A stretch of 64,000 bases of DNA from Treponema sp. UBA4873 (GTDB taxonomy: Bacteria > Spirochaetota > Spirochaetia > Treponematales > Treponemataceae), in assembly GCA_002399405.1 (NCBI GenBank), contig DHDP01000013.1, positions 171,329-235,328 on the forward strand, in the 5' to 3' direction. The notes beneath the pieces were generated by a model. The model was not told the origin of the DNA. It did not search any database and saw nothing but the letters and a program-made list of their open reading frames with translations. Made by a program: the position numbers and the translations under genes. Each line of letters begins with the position of its first letter. Positions within the stretch are counted from its first letter, which is position 1. Shown here piece after piece: positions 40,970-49,772 of this stretch.

Positions 40970-40998
40970 ATTATACCGGCCGCACAAATCAACAGCAA
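40970..40998 (-). promoter_or_regulatory. Promoter of the MetE-like gene
   Basis: On the minus strand, TTGCTG (40993-40998) and TATAAT (40970-40975) are 17 bases apart, 33 bases before the start codon. No operator palindrome was seen. Confidence 0.55.
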
Positions 40999-41040
40999 AT
41001 ACTTTTTTTTATGTATAAGCCATAAATTTTAGTTATGACA

Positions 41041-41088
41041 CTGACATATCTTCTAAAAAATGATACATTTCCTATTTACTCGATAGGT
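41041..41088 (+). promoter_or_regulatory. Promoter with Rrf2-type operator (Cys/Met PLP enzyme operon)
   Basis: A weak -35 CTGACA (41041-41046) and -10 TACATT (41064-41069) with 17 bases between, followed directly by the operator TCCTATTTACTCGATAGGT (41070-41088). Confidence 0.6.
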
Positions 41089-41120
41089 AATTTATATTAT
41101 TATCAGCTTCAGGAGCTGTT

Positions 41121-42329
41121 ATGATACACGATTTTTCAAAAAACGGATTTGCAACGCGTGCAGTCCATGCAGGAGAAGCGCCGGATCCGGCGACAGGAGC
41201 TTCCGCCCCGAATCTCGTTATGTCGACGACATACGTCACTACGGCCGACGCGTCGTTCTCTGCCGAGGATTTCGGAGAAAACACTCCCTTTATTTACACA
41301 CGGTGGGGCAATCCGACAATAGCGCAGCTTGAGCGGAAACTTGCTTCACTGGAAAACGCGGAGGCCGCCGTTGCGTTTGCAAGCGGAATGGCCGCAAGCA
41401 CCGGCCTGCTGCTCCAGTTTTTGAAACCGGGTGATCATCTCGTCGTCTCGGACGTGAGTTACGCAGGCGTGGCGGAATTCACAAAGGATTATCTGCCGTC
41501 GCACGGAATAGAAGTGACGAAAGTCGATTTGTCAGCCCCCGCGAACCTGAAAGCTGCAATACGGCCGAACACGCGTTTCGTCTATGCGGAAACGCCGGCG
41601 AATCCCATACTCAAACTCACTGATATTTCCGCAGCGGCCGCGATAACGCACGAAGCCGGCGCTAAACTGATAGTCGACTCCACGTTTGCAACGCCGGTCG
41701 CCACCCGTCCGCTCGAACTCGGTGCCGATTTTGTCGTTCATTCGCTTACAAAATACATGAGCGGGCACGGAGACGCGATCGGCGGCGCGGTGCTCGGAAA
41801 AGCGGCAGACCTTGCGGAACTGAAAAAAGGCGCGAGCATTCATCTGGGCGGTATTATCAGTCCGTTCAACGCATGGCTCATCCTGCGCGGAATTTCAACG
41901 CTGCCCGTCAGAATGCGCGCGCATGAGGAAGGCGCTTTTGCCGTGGCCCGTGCGCTCGAATCGAATCCGAACGTAAAGCGTGTCATTTACCCCGGACTCG
42001 ATTCGCATCCGCAGGCGGAACTTGCGCACCGTCAGATGAAAAATTTTTCCGGCATGATAAGTTTTCAGGTAAAAGGCGACGGCGGCGCCGCCGCCAGGCG
42101 TTTTTCGGACAGACTCGAAATAATCCACTATGCGGTTTCGCTCGGCCATCAGCGCAGCCTTATCTTTTATCTTGCGACAAACGACATGCTGCGGACCTCT
42201 TTTCAGATGACGGCAAAACAGGAAGCCGTGTACCGCAGCTTTGCGGGAGACGGAATATTCCGGCTGTCTGTCGGACTAGAAGACCCTGCCGACATTATTG
42301 CAGATCTTGACAGAGCGCTGGAAGCCTGA
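41121..42329 (+). CDS. Cys/Met-metabolism PLP enzyme (methionine gamma-lyase / O-acetylhomoserine sulfhydrylase family)
   Basis: The 402-residue enzyme has the PLP lysine in HSLTKYMSGHGDAIGGAV, the phosphate-binding SGMAAS and substrate-loop YTRWGNPT. The family includes cystathionine gamma-synthase, methionine gamma-lyase and O-acetylhomoserine sulfhydrylase, which cannot be told apart safely by eye. The GEAPDPATGASAPNL start and late SLGHQRSLIFYL resemble gamma-lyase/gamma-synthase members. In methylthio-alkane reductase systems an enzyme of this family traps methanethiol to make methionine, so this may be the acceptor step. It heads an operon with an amino-acid ABC transporter. Confidence 0.9.
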   Translation: MIHDFSKNGFATRAVHAGEAPDPATGASAPNLVMSTTYVTTADASFSAEDFGENTPFIYTRWGNPTIAQLERKLASLENAEAAVAFASGMAASTGLLLQFLKPGDHLVVSDVSYAGVAEFTKDYLPSHGIEVTKVDLSAPANLKAAIRPNTRFVYAETPANPILKLTDISAAAAITHEAGAKLIVDSTFATPVATRPLELGADFVVHSLTKYMSGHGDAIGGAVLGKAADLAELKKGASIHLGGIISPFNAWLILRGISTLPVRMRAHEEGAFAVARALESNPNVKRVIYPGLDSHPQAELAHRQMKNFSGMISFQVKGDGGAAARRFSDRLEIIHYAVSLGHQRSLIFYLATNDMLRTSFQMTAKQEAVYRSFAGDGIFRLSVGLEDPADIIADLDRALEA

Positions 42330-42334
42330 AAGAT

Positions 42335-43000
42335 ATGCTTGATTTAGCTTTTATCCGTAAGGTTATTCCGCTGTATGTACACGCCGCAGGACTTACAATT
42401 TCCATCGGCGTCACCGGCATACTGCTGGCTTTCGCGGTAGGAATCATCTGCGCGCTGGTCCGCTATAAAAAAATCCCGGTGCTGAATCAAATTGTTTCTT
42501 TCTATATTGAATTGTCGCGCAACACACCGCTGCTCATTCAGCTCTTTTTCCTGTATTTCGCGCTGCCGAAAATCGGCATCAGGATGAGCTCGGAACAGTG
42601 CGGAATCATCGGTCTTACGTTTCTGGGCGGCAGTTATATGGCTGAAACGCTCCGCAGTTCGCTCGAAACAGTTTCTCCCGTACAGATTGAATCCGGCGAA
42701 TGCATCGGTCTTAGACGCAATCAGATCATCAGATACGTCGTCCTGCCTCAGGCGTGCACCGTTGCCGTTCCGGGACTCTGTGCAAACATCATGTTCATGA
42801 TAAAGGAAACGTCCGTTTTCAGCGCAGTCGCCCTCGCGGACCTTATGTACGTTGCAAAAGACCTTATCGGTCTGTATTACAAAACAGACGAAGCGCTGCT
42901 GCTTCTCGTCGTTTCGTATTTTATTCTGCTGCTTCCCGTAACGCTTTTGAGCGCGTGGGCAGAAAGGAGATTCCGCTATGGTCAGTTCGGCACTGTCTGA
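42335..43000 (+). CDS. Polar amino-acid ABC transporter permease (subunit A), third system
   Basis: The 221-residue permease of the His/Gln family starts six bases after the PLP-enzyme gene. It has about five membrane segments; the motif ELSRNTPLLIQLFFLYFALP and the EAA loop SLETVSPVQIESGECIGLRRNQIIRYVVLPQA are typical. It partners with the permease at 42978, so this system uses a heterodimeric channel, unlike the cystine-type systems at 17026 and 28177. Imported substrate may be methionine, cysteine or S-alkyl cysteine; only context supports this. Confidence 0.92.
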   Translation: MLDLAFIRKVIPLYVHAAGLTISIGVTGILLAFAVGIICALVRYKKIPVLNQIVSFYIELSRNTPLLIQLFFLYFALPKIGIRMSSEQCGIIGLTFLGGSYMAETLRSSLETVSPVQIESGECIGLRRNQIIRYVVLPQACTVAVPGLCANIMFMIKETSVFSAVALADLMYVAKDLIGLYYKTDEALLLLVVSYFILLLPVTLLSAWAERRFRYGQFGTV

Positions 43001-43688
43001 TGCGGTTGCCGGAGCGTTCAGAGTCCTCTTCCTCGGCCGGAATTTCGTCCGCCTTCTCGAAGGTCTGCTTGTAACAATCCGCATTGCCGCAGTTTCCGTC
43101 GCGCTTTCGCTCGTATCCGGCGTTTTTTTCGGCATGCTTATGACGGTAAAAAACAAACCGCTGCATGTGATGTGCAAAATTTATCTCGAATTTATGCGGA
43201 TTATGCCGCAGCTCGTCCTGCTGTTTCTCGCGTATTTCGGACTTACGAGGACGTTCGGTTTTCACATTTCGGGAGAGACGTCCGTACTGCTCGTGTTTAC
43301 GCTCTGGGGAACGGCGGAGATGGGAGACCTTGTCCGCGGCGCGCTCGAGTCGATTCCGCAGCATCAGTACGAGAGCGGACGCGCGCTCGGCCTCACCGAA
43401 CGGCAGATATTCTTTTTCATCGTCATTCCGCAGACTGTCCGCAGACTTGTGCCGCTGTCGATGAATCTTATTACCCGCATGATAAAGACGACGTCGCTCG
43501 CCGTGTTCGTCGGCGTCGTCGAAGTCGTCAAGGTCGGACAGCAGATTATCGAGGCGTCGCGCCTGACCGTACCGACCGCTTCGATTGCAATATACGCAGT
43601 CATTTTCTTTATGTATTTTCTTGTCTGCTGGCCGCTTTCAATGGCTGCCGGTTATATCGAGAAACGTCAGAAGGCACAGGAGGCCTGA
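42978..43688 (+). CDS. Polar amino-acid ABC transporter permease (subunit B), third system
   Basis: The 236-residue permease overlaps the end of the preceding permease by 23 bases. Features include EFMRIMPQLVLLFLAYFGLTRTFG and the EAA loop ALESIPQHQYESGRALGLTERQIFFFIVIPQT. It forms the other half of the heterodimeric channel. The long overlap implies translational coupling. The ATPase gene follows one base after its stop. Confidence 0.92.
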   Translation: MVSSALSDAVAGAFRVLFLGRNFVRLLEGLLVTIRIAAVSVALSLVSGVFFGMLMTVKNKPLHVMCKIYLEFMRIMPQLVLLFLAYFGLTRTFGFHISGETSVLLVFTLWGTAEMGDLVRGALESIPQHQYESGRALGLTERQIFFFIVIPQTVRRLVPLSMNLITRMIKTTSLAVFVGVVEVVKVGQQIIEASRLTVPTASIAIYAVIFFMYFLVCWPLSMAAGYIEKRQKAQEA

Positions 43689-43689
43689 C

Positions 43690-44433
43690 ATGGCATTGCT
43701 TGAAATCAATCATCTGGTAAAGCAGTACGATGCTTCTCCCATTCTCAACGATATTTCATTTTCCGTCGAAAAAGGCGAAGTAATCGTTATAGTCGGCCCG
43801 TCGGGCTGCGGTAAAAGTACGCTGCTCAGATGCATGAACGGGCTTGAGCAGATCCAGGGCGGCGAAATACTGCTCGGAGGGGAGCGCATCAGCAACCGTA
43901 CGAAGGATATGTACCTCGTCCGCCAGCGGATAGGCATGGTCTTCCAGAGTTACGACCTTTTTCCGCACATGAACGTTCTCGACAACATACTGCTCGGCCC
44001 GCGTAAAGCGCAGAAACGCGATAAAAAAGAAGCAGTAAAGGAAGCGGAAGAGCTTCTGCAGCGCGTCGGACTGTACGATAAAATCCGTTCATATCCGCGG
44101 CAGCTTTCCGGCGGCCAGAAACAGCGCGTCGCAATCGTGCGCGCGCTCTGCATGAACCCTGAAATCATGCTGTTCGACGAAGTTACGGCCGCACTCGACC
44201 CTGAAATGGTCCGAGAGGTGCTCGACGTCATGATAGACCTCGCAAAACAGGGAAAAACGATGATCATCGTTACGCACGAAATGCAGTTTGCGCGCGCCGT
44301 CGCCGACCGGATTATATTCATCGACAGCGGAAACATCGTTGAACAGGGAAAGCCCGACGATTTCTTTACGAATCCGCAGACTGCCCGCGCCCGGCAGTTC
44401 CTGAACGTCTTCCAGTTCGACAAAATCAAATAA
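43690..44433 (+). CDS. Polar amino-acid ABC transporter ATPase, third system
   Basis: The 247-residue ATPase starts at the ATG at 43690, just after AGGAGG; a longer frame to 43585 runs back into the permease gene. Walker A is GPSGCGKST (36-44), signature LSGGQKQRVAIVR and Walker B IMLFDEVTAALDPE (EVTAAL in place of the usual EPTSAL). It is last in the unit before the separately promoted binding protein. It powers the importer built by 42335, 42978 and 44537. Confidence 0.92.
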   Translation: MALLEINHLVKQYDASPILNDISFSVEKGEVIVIVGPSGCGKSTLLRCMNGLEQIQGGEILLGGERISNRTKDMYLVRQRIGMVFQSYDLFPHMNVLDNILLGPRKAQKRDKKEAVKEAEELLQRVGLYDKIRSYPRQLSGGQKQRVAIVRALCMNPEIMLFDEVTAALDPEMVREVLDVMIDLAKQGKTMIIVTHEMQFARAVADRIIFIDSGNIVEQGKPDDFFTNPQTARARQFLNVFQFDKIK

Positions 44434-44439
44434 TGATTT

Positions 44440-44495
44440 AACTATAGGATTAGTAGGTATTGACATAACCCTAAATAGCTACTATTTTGGTAGGT
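44440..44495 (+). promoter_or_regulatory. Promoter with two Rrf2-type operators (third-system binding protein)
   Basis: TTGACA (44460-44465) and TATTTT (44483-44488) are 17 bases apart. The palindrome AGCTACTATTTTGGTAGGT (44477-44495) covers the -10 box, and a weaker one (44440-44458, AACTATAGGATTAGTAGGT) lies upstream of the -35. This gives the binding-protein gene its own regulated promoter. Confidence 0.75.
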
Positions 44496-44536
44496 ATTAA
44501 AGCATACAGATAAAACTGAATGTTTAGGGGGTCAGA

Positions 44537-45391
44537 ATGAGATTACACAAAATTGCCGGTACAGCAGCAATACTCGCACTTGCAGCAGGACTGCTGACTG
44601 CATGCTCGAAGAAACAGGCGGAAACAGGGGCTGCAAAAACGACAGCCCGCTCCGTGGAAGAAATCAAAAAGAGCGGAAAGGTCATTATTGCAGTCTTCAG
44701 CGACAAAAAACCGTTCGGCTACGTCGATGAAAACGGCGCCTACCAGGGATACGACGTCTATTTCGGCAACCGCATTGCACAGGACCTCGGCGTAAAACCC
44801 GAATATGTCTCAGTCGAAGCGGCGAACCGCGTGGAATATCTGGTAACCGGAAAAGTCGACATCGTTCTCGCGAACTTTACACGGACGCCGGAACGGGCGG
44901 AAAAAGTCGATTTCGCGCTTCCGTATATGAAAGTCGCGCTCGGTGTCGTTTCACCTGAGAAGGATCTCATAACGGCTCCCGAGCAGCTGAACGGAAAAAT
45001 ACTCATCGTGAGCAAGGGTACGACCGCGGAAACGTACTTTACCGAGAAATATCCCGGCGTACAGCTCCTGAAATTCGACCAGTACAGCGAAGCGTATAAC
45101 GCGCTGCTCGACGGACGGGGCGCGGGGCTTTCCACGGACAACACGGAAGTGCTTGCGTGGGCTCTTGAAAATCCCGGATTTAAAGTCGGCATAGAATCGC
45201 TCGGCAGCCTCGACGCCATAGCGCCGGCAGTGCAGAAAGGCAACACGGAGCTGCTCGACTGGATAAACGCCGAAATAAAGACGCTCGCAGACGAACAGTT
45301 CTTCCATAAAGACTACGAAGCAACACTGAGACCGGTATACGGTGAAGCCGCGGATGCAGACAGCCTTGTCGTCGAAGGCGGACAGATGTAA
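44537..45391 (+). CDS. Amino-acid ABC transporter substrate-binding lipoprotein, third system
   Basis: The 284-residue family-3 binding protein has signal peptide and lipobox AAGLLTACSKK. Features are KPFGYVDENGAYQGYDVYFGNRIAQDLG, EYLVTGKVDIVLANFTRTPERAEKVDFALPYM and the hinge GTTAETYF. This pattern is like the PEB1/cysteine-binding group. It has its own promoter with two sulfur operators and is followed by a strong terminator, so it can be expressed at higher level than its membrane partners. Cysteine or a derivative is the probable ligand. Confidence 0.9.
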   Translation: MRLHKIAGTAAILALAAGLLTACSKKQAETGAAKTTARSVEEIKKSGKVIIAVFSDKKPFGYVDENGAYQGYDVYFGNRIAQDLGVKPEYVSVEAANRVEYLVTGKVDIVLANFTRTPERAEKVDFALPYMKVALGVVSPEKDLITAPEQLNGKILIVSKGTTAETYFTEKYPGVQLLKFDQYSEAYNALLDGRGAGLSTDNTEVLAWALENPGFKVGIESLGSLDAIAPAVQKGNTELLDWINAEIKTLADEQFFHKDYEATLRPVYGEAADADSLVVEGGQM

Positions 45392-45415
45392 AAACGGAAG
45401 AGAGCTTTGTACCAC

Positions 45416-45463
45416 AAGAGGGGCGGACGATTGCACCTCCGTGCGCAGTCGTCCGCCCCTCTT
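45416..45463 (+). terminator. Rho-independent terminator between the third system and the metQ cluster
   Basis: A 15-bp perfect stem AAGAGGGGCGGACGA/TCGTCCGCCCCTCTT closes an 18-base loop that can itself pair (GCAC/GTGC). An A/T-rich tract follows. Confidence 0.88.
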
Positions 45464-45490
45464 ACTATTTTATTTATTTGGGAGGAGACT

Positions 45491-46336
45491 ATGAAAAAAA
45501 CAATTCAGTTTGTGACGGTGTTTGCAGGCATGCTGCTCGCAGCGGCATTCAGCACAGGATGTTCAAAAAAAAGCGGCACTCAGCCTGATTCCGGCGATAA
45601 AAAGGTGCTCACCTACGGTAAATCCCAGGGGCCGTATACGGTGCTCTTCGAGACGGGCGTAAAGCCTATTCTGGAAAAAGAAGGATATACGTTCAAGGCG
45701 GTCGAATTTTCAGACCTCGTCCAGAACGATACGGCGCTGCAGGAAGGCGAAATAGACTTCAACGTCGAACAGCATACGGCGTACAAGGATAATTTCAACA
45801 AGTCTCAGAACGGAAACCTCGTCACTATAACGCCGATTCCGACCGTTCCCGCAGGACTGTTCCCCGGAAAGAAAAAAAGTCCCGATCAGCTTGCCGACGG
45901 CGATACGATTGCCGTTCCGAACGACGCTTCAAATACGGCGCGCGCGTACGTGCTTCTTCAGAAAGCCGGCTGGATAAAGCTCGACGGCAGTGTAAATCCC
46001 GCTCAGGCGAAGCAAAGCGACATCACGGAAAATCCGCATCATCTTGTCTTTACCGAAATGAATTCCCTTAACATTCCGGCAGTCGTCGGCGACTTCGATT
46101 ATGCGGTCATCACAGGAAGCATTGTCTACAACGCAAAAATCGATCCGTCTACGGCGCTTCTTCAGGAGACGGTGCTCGAGCACCTGCTGCTGCAGCTTGT
46201 CGTAAAAGAGGAAAACAAAGACGCACAATGGGTTAAGGATATAGCCGCGGCGTATCATTCGAAGGAATTCAGCGAGTACTTCAACGCGAACAACAACGGG
46301 CTGTGGTACGTTCCGGACAACTACTTCAGCAACTGA
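45491..46336 (+). CDS. metQ: Methionine-binding lipoprotein MetQ, copy 1
   Basis: The 281-residue NlpA/MetQ-family protein starts at the ATG at 45491, after GGAGGAG; the longer frame from 45407 reads through the terminator. Lipobox AFSTGCSKK. Family features are FETGVKPILEKEGYTFKAVEFSDLVQNDTALQEGEIDFNVEQHTAY and ADGDTIAVPNDASNTARA. It delivers methionine (or a methionine derivative) to MetNI. Unlike most copies of this family in the window, it lacks an immediately adjacent sulfur operator, so it may read from elsewhere or be constitutively expressed. Confidence 0.93.
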   Translation: MKKTIQFVTVFAGMLLAAAFSTGCSKKSGTQPDSGDKKVLTYGKSQGPYTVLFETGVKPILEKEGYTFKAVEFSDLVQNDTALQEGEIDFNVEQHTAYKDNFNKSQNGNLVTITPIPTVPAGLFPGKKKSPDQLADGDTIAVPNDASNTARAYVLLQKAGWIKLDGSVNPAQAKQSDITENPHHLVFTEMNSLNIPAVVGDFDYAVITGSIVYNAKIDPSTALLQETVLEHLLLQLVVKEENKDAQWVKDIAAAYHSKEFSEYFNANNNGLWYVPDNYFSN

Positions 46337-46354
46337 TTCAGCGAGGAATTTTCC

Positions 46355-47374
46355 GTGATCGAATTCAGAAATGTGGTGAAAGTTTATAACGGCAAAGAAC
46401 CTGTGCGTGCGCTCAACGGCATTTCACTCCGCATACCTGACAGGACAATATACGGCATCGTGGGATTCAGCGGCGCGGGAAAATCGACGCTGCTGCGCAT
46501 GATAAACGCCCTCGAAAAACCGACGTCAGGCGGAGTGCTTGTCGACGGCGTCGACGTCGGCACATACAGCGGCAGCGCGCTGCGTTCCTACAGAAAATCG
46601 ATCGGGATGATTTTCCAGCAGTTCAATCTGCTCGAATCGAAGGACGTGTTCAAAAACGTCGCCCTGCCTCTTCTGCTTAATAAAACGGGCAGCAGGCAGA
46701 CGGAGACGCGCGTTGCCGAGCTGCTCGACTTCGTAGGGCTCTCGGATAAACGTCACGCAAGACCTGCGGAACTCTCAGGCGGACAGAAACAGCGGGCAGG
46801 AATTGCGCGGGCGCTTTCGACGAATCCGTCGATACTGCTCTGCGACGAAGCGACGAGCGCCCTTGACCCGAAAACGACGGAATCGATTCTTGAACTTTTA
46901 CAGAAAGTAAACAGCGAACTCGGCGTGACGATCGTGATGATTACGCACCAGATGGAAGTCGTCAGAAAAATATGCACGAACGTCGCGGTCATCGAGCAGG
47001 GACGCATCGTCGAGGACGGCACTGTCCGCGAAGTGTTCGGAAATCCGCAGATGCAGATAACGAAGGATTTCGTCAGGACAATAATCAACGACTCACTGCC
47101 CCGTTCTCTGCTGGACAGACTTTCAAAATATCAGTTCCCGCAGAAAATCCTCCGGCTCCGCTTTGAAGGCGGCAATGCGGACGATCCGGTGATTTCGGAT
47201 ACGGTGAAGAAATTCAACGTGAACATTTCAATTCTGTTTTCTACGGTAACAGAGCTGCAGAACACCATACTGGGATACCAGACGGTGCAGCTCACCGGCC
47301 CCGCGGACGAAATGGCAAAAGCGGAATCGTATCTTTCGGAGAGGAACGTAGGCATTCAGGAGGTGTCCGTATGA
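46355..47374 (+). CDS. metN: Methionine ABC transporter ATPase MetN, copy 1
   Basis: The 339-residue protein starts at GTG with GAGGAA upstream. Walker A is GFSGAGKST, signature LSGGQKQRAGIAR and Walker B ILLCDEATSALDP. The C-terminal about 75 residues form the NIL domain (LRLRFEGGNADDPVISDTVKKFNVNISILF), which in MetN binds methionine and causes transinhibition. It overlaps metI by four bases. Together with metQ copy 1 and metI copy 1 it makes a complete importer. Confidence 0.95.
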   Translation: MIEFRNVVKVYNGKEPVRALNGISLRIPDRTIYGIVGFSGAGKSTLLRMINALEKPTSGGVLVDGVDVGTYSGSALRSYRKSIGMIFQQFNLLESKDVFKNVALPLLLNKTGSRQTETRVAELLDFVGLSDKRHARPAELSGGQKQRAGIARALSTNPSILLCDEATSALDPKTTESILELLQKVNSELGVTIVMITHQMEVVRKICTNVAVIEQGRIVEDGTVREVFGNPQMQITKDFVRTIINDSLPRSLLDRLSKYQFPQKILRLRFEGGNADDPVISDTVKKFNVNISILFSTVTELQNTILGYQTVQLTGPADEMAKAESYLSERNVGIQEVSV

Positions 47375-48033
47375 TTTTCGGAGTATCGTACGCACGCATC
47401 GTACTCTGCGTCTGGCAGACGCTGTACATGCTCGGAATCGGGCTCATCATCGGCGCGGCTGCGGGGCTGCCGCTCGGTATACTGCTCGTCATCACCCGGA
47501 AAAACGGAATAATGGAAAACAGACTGATTCATGCCGTACTCTCAATAATTATTAATATAGTGCGCAGCGTGCCGTTTATTATTCTGCTCGTATACGTCAT
47601 GCCTGTGACAAAAGTGATTGTCGGCACGCGCGTCGGCTCGACTGCGGCCATAGTGCCGCTCGTCTTTTTCATAACCCCGTTTCTTTCACGGCTGTTCGAA
47701 AGCTCGCTGCTCGACATCGACGGGGGAATAATCGAAGCCGCACAATCGATGGGAGCTACTGTCGGACAGACGATTATCCATTTCATGCTGCCCGAAGCGC
47801 GCAGTTCTCTGGTGCTTGCGCTTACGACGGGAGCAGTCTCGCTGCTCGGTGCCACCGCAATGGCGGGAGCAGTCGGAGGCGGCGGAGTCGGAGACCTCGC
47901 GCTCACGTACGGATACCAGCAGTTCAACCGCCCGCTCATGACTTCCACCGTCGTCGTGCTTATTATTTTCGTCCAGGCGCTTCAGACAGCGGGAAACAGC
48001 ATAGCAAAAAAATTACGGAACGGTAAAAAATAA
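47371..48033 (+). CDS. metI: Methionine ABC transporter permease MetI, copy 1
   Basis: The 220-residue permease has about five membrane segments and the MetI-type signature VGGGGVGDLALTYGYQQF near the end. The EAA loop is SSLLDIDGGIIEAAQSMGATVGQTIIHFMLPEA. It is translationally coupled to metN copy 1. It is followed four bases later by a second metN. Close similarity to metI copy 2 (49065) shows a tandem duplication of the core. Confidence 0.95.
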   Translation: MIFGVSYARIVLCVWQTLYMLGIGLIIGAAAGLPLGILLVITRKNGIMENRLIHAVLSIIINIVRSVPFIILLVYVMPVTKVIVGTRVGSTAAIVPLVFFITPFLSRLFESSLLDIDGGIIEAAQSMGATVGQTIIHFMLPEARSSLVLALTTGAVSLLGATAMAGAVGGGGVGDLALTYGYQQFNRPLMTSTVVVLIIFVQALQTAGNSIAKKLRNGKK

Positions 48034-48037
48034 AATT

Positions 48038-49081
48038 ATGATAGAAATACAGAACATCAGCAAAACATTCAAACTTAAAAAACAGACAGTTCGCGCCGTA
48101 AACGGCGTGTCGCTCGACATACACGACGGCGAAATTTTCGGCATTATCGGATACAGCGGCGCGGGAAAATCGACGCTGGTGCGCTGCATCAACCTGCTTG
48201 AACGGCCCGACAGCGGCTCCGTCGTTGTCGGCGGAAAAGAAATGACAGCGCTGTCGGAAAAGGAGCTGAGGAAAGAGCGCCGGAACATCGGCATGATTTT
48301 CCAGCACTTCAACCTGTTCCCTTCCAGAACGGTCGCAGAAAACGTCGCGTTCCCGCTGAAGTACCGGAAAATCAGCAAAGAGGACATCGGCAGGAAAGTG
48401 ACTTCGCTGCTTTCTCTCGTCGAACTTTCCGATAAGGCCGACGCATACCCGTCGCAGCTTTCAGGCGGTCAGCAGCAGCGGGCCGCGATTGCACGCGCGC
48501 TCGCTACAGATCCGAAAGTTTTATTATGCGACGAAGCGACGAGCGCCCTCGATCCGCAGACAACTCACTCCATTCTCTCGCTGCTCAGAAATCTGAATGA
48601 GAAACTCGGCCTGACAGTCGTGATAATCACGCACGAAATGAACGTGATAAAGGAAATCTGCGACCGTGTCGCCGTAATGGAAAACGGAAGAATAGTCGAA
48701 CAAAACGACGTGTTCAGCATTTTCGCTTCCCCGCAGCAGCCTATCACCCGGAAATTCATCGACTCGACGTCGGTGCTGTATAAAATACACGAGCTGATTG
48801 CGGAAAACAGCGAAGTGACGAAACTGAATGACAACGAAAAAATTCTGAAACTGCAGTACCTCGAAAGAAACGCGTCGGAGGCGCTCATCTCCGCCGTTTC
48901 AAGAAAATTCAGCGTCGACTGCAACATCATTTTCGGAAGCATCGAAATAATCGGAAACGCGCCGCTCGGTGGAACAGTCGTCATCATCAGCGGTACGGAG
49001 CAGGACATTCAGGATGCGATCGCGTGGTTGAGAGAAAAGAATATACAGGTGGAGGTATTAAAAGATGGAAAAAATAACTGA
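48038..49081 (+). CDS. metN: Methionine ABC transporter ATPase MetN, copy 2
   Basis: The 347-residue protein has Walker A GYSGAGKST, signature LSGGQQQRAAIAR and Walker B VLLCDEATSALDP, plus a C-terminal NIL domain (LKLQYLERNASEALISAVSRKFSVDCNIIF). No clear ribosome site precedes its ATG, which suggests coupling to metI copy 1 four bases upstream. It is divergent from copy 1 outside the motifs, so the two systems may prefer different substrates, for example methionine and methionine sulfoxide or a methylthio acid. Confidence 0.95.
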   Translation: MIEIQNISKTFKLKKQTVRAVNGVSLDIHDGEIFGIIGYSGAGKSTLVRCINLLERPDSGSVVVGGKEMTALSEKELRKERRNIGMIFQHFNLFPSRTVAENVAFPLKYRKISKEDIGRKVTSLLSLVELSDKADAYPSQLSGGQQQRAAIARALATDPKVLLCDEATSALDPQTTHSILSLLRNLNEKLGLTVVIITHEMNVIKEICDRVAVMENGRIVEQNDVFSIFASPQQPITRKFIDSTSVLYKIHELIAENSEVTKLNDNEKILKLQYLERNASEALISAVSRKFSVDCNIIFGSIEIIGNAPLGGTVVIISGTEQDIQDAIAWLREKNIQVEVLKDGKNN

Positions 49082-49754
49082 ACTACTCGGCAGACTCATG
49101 CCGAACGTCGTTACGAAAATTCCGGAACTGCTGCGCAGCACAGGCGAAACGCTCTATATGGTCGGCGTGTCGGGAATAATTTCTTTTTTTATCGGCCTTG
49201 TTTTCGGCATCATGCTCGTGACGATGAAAAAAGGCGGCATACTGGAAAACAGTTTTGTCTTTACGGTGCTCGATAAACTGATTCATCTGTTCCGGTCCAT
49301 TCCGTTCATCATACTGCTCGCAGGCCTTATTCCGCTCACCCGGCTCATAGTCGGAACTGCAATCGGTACGAACGGCGCGATAGTACCGCTCGTATTCGGA
49401 ACGGTGCCTTTCTTTTCCCGCCAGATCGAATCGGCGCTGTCCGACGTTGATCCGAAACTGATTGAGACGGCCCAGTCGATGGGTTGTTCTCCTGCCGGGA
49501 TTATTTTCCGGGTGTATCTCAGGGAAAGCATCGCGGGAATAACGCGCGTAACAGTCATCACGGCTGTAAGTTTAATCGGCCTTTCCGCGATGGCCGGAGC
49601 AGTCGGCGGCGGCGGGCTCGGCGACTTTGCCATACGGTACGGTCACCAGCGGAATCAGGTTGACGTGACGTATGTCACAATAGTTGTACTGCTTGTTATT
49701 GTCATGCTCATACAGGAACTCGGCAATGTAATCATAAAAAAAGCGACTCATTAA
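49065..49754 (+). CDS. metI: Methionine ABC transporter permease MetI, copy 2
   Basis: The 229-residue permease overlaps metN copy 2 by 17 bases. It has the MetI signature VGGGGLGDFAIRYGHQRN and EAA loop SALSDVDPKLIETAQSMGCSPAGIIFRVYLRES. It pairs with MetN copy 2 and is followed by metQ copy 2 after 18 bases, giving the mirrored order Q-N-I-N-I-Q across the locus. Confidence 0.95.
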   Translation: MEKITELLGRLMPNVVTKIPELLRSTGETLYMVGVSGIISFFIGLVFGIMLVTMKKGGILENSFVFTVLDKLIHLFRSIPFIILLAGLIPLTRLIVGTAIGTNGAIVPLVFGTVPFFSRQIESALSDVDPKLIETAQSMGCSPAGIIFRVYLRESIAGITRVTVITAVSLIGLSAMAGAVGGGGLGDFAIRYGHQRNQVDVTYVTIVVLLVIVMLIQELGNVIIKKATH

Positions 49755-49772
49755 GGCCGCAGGGAGAAAACT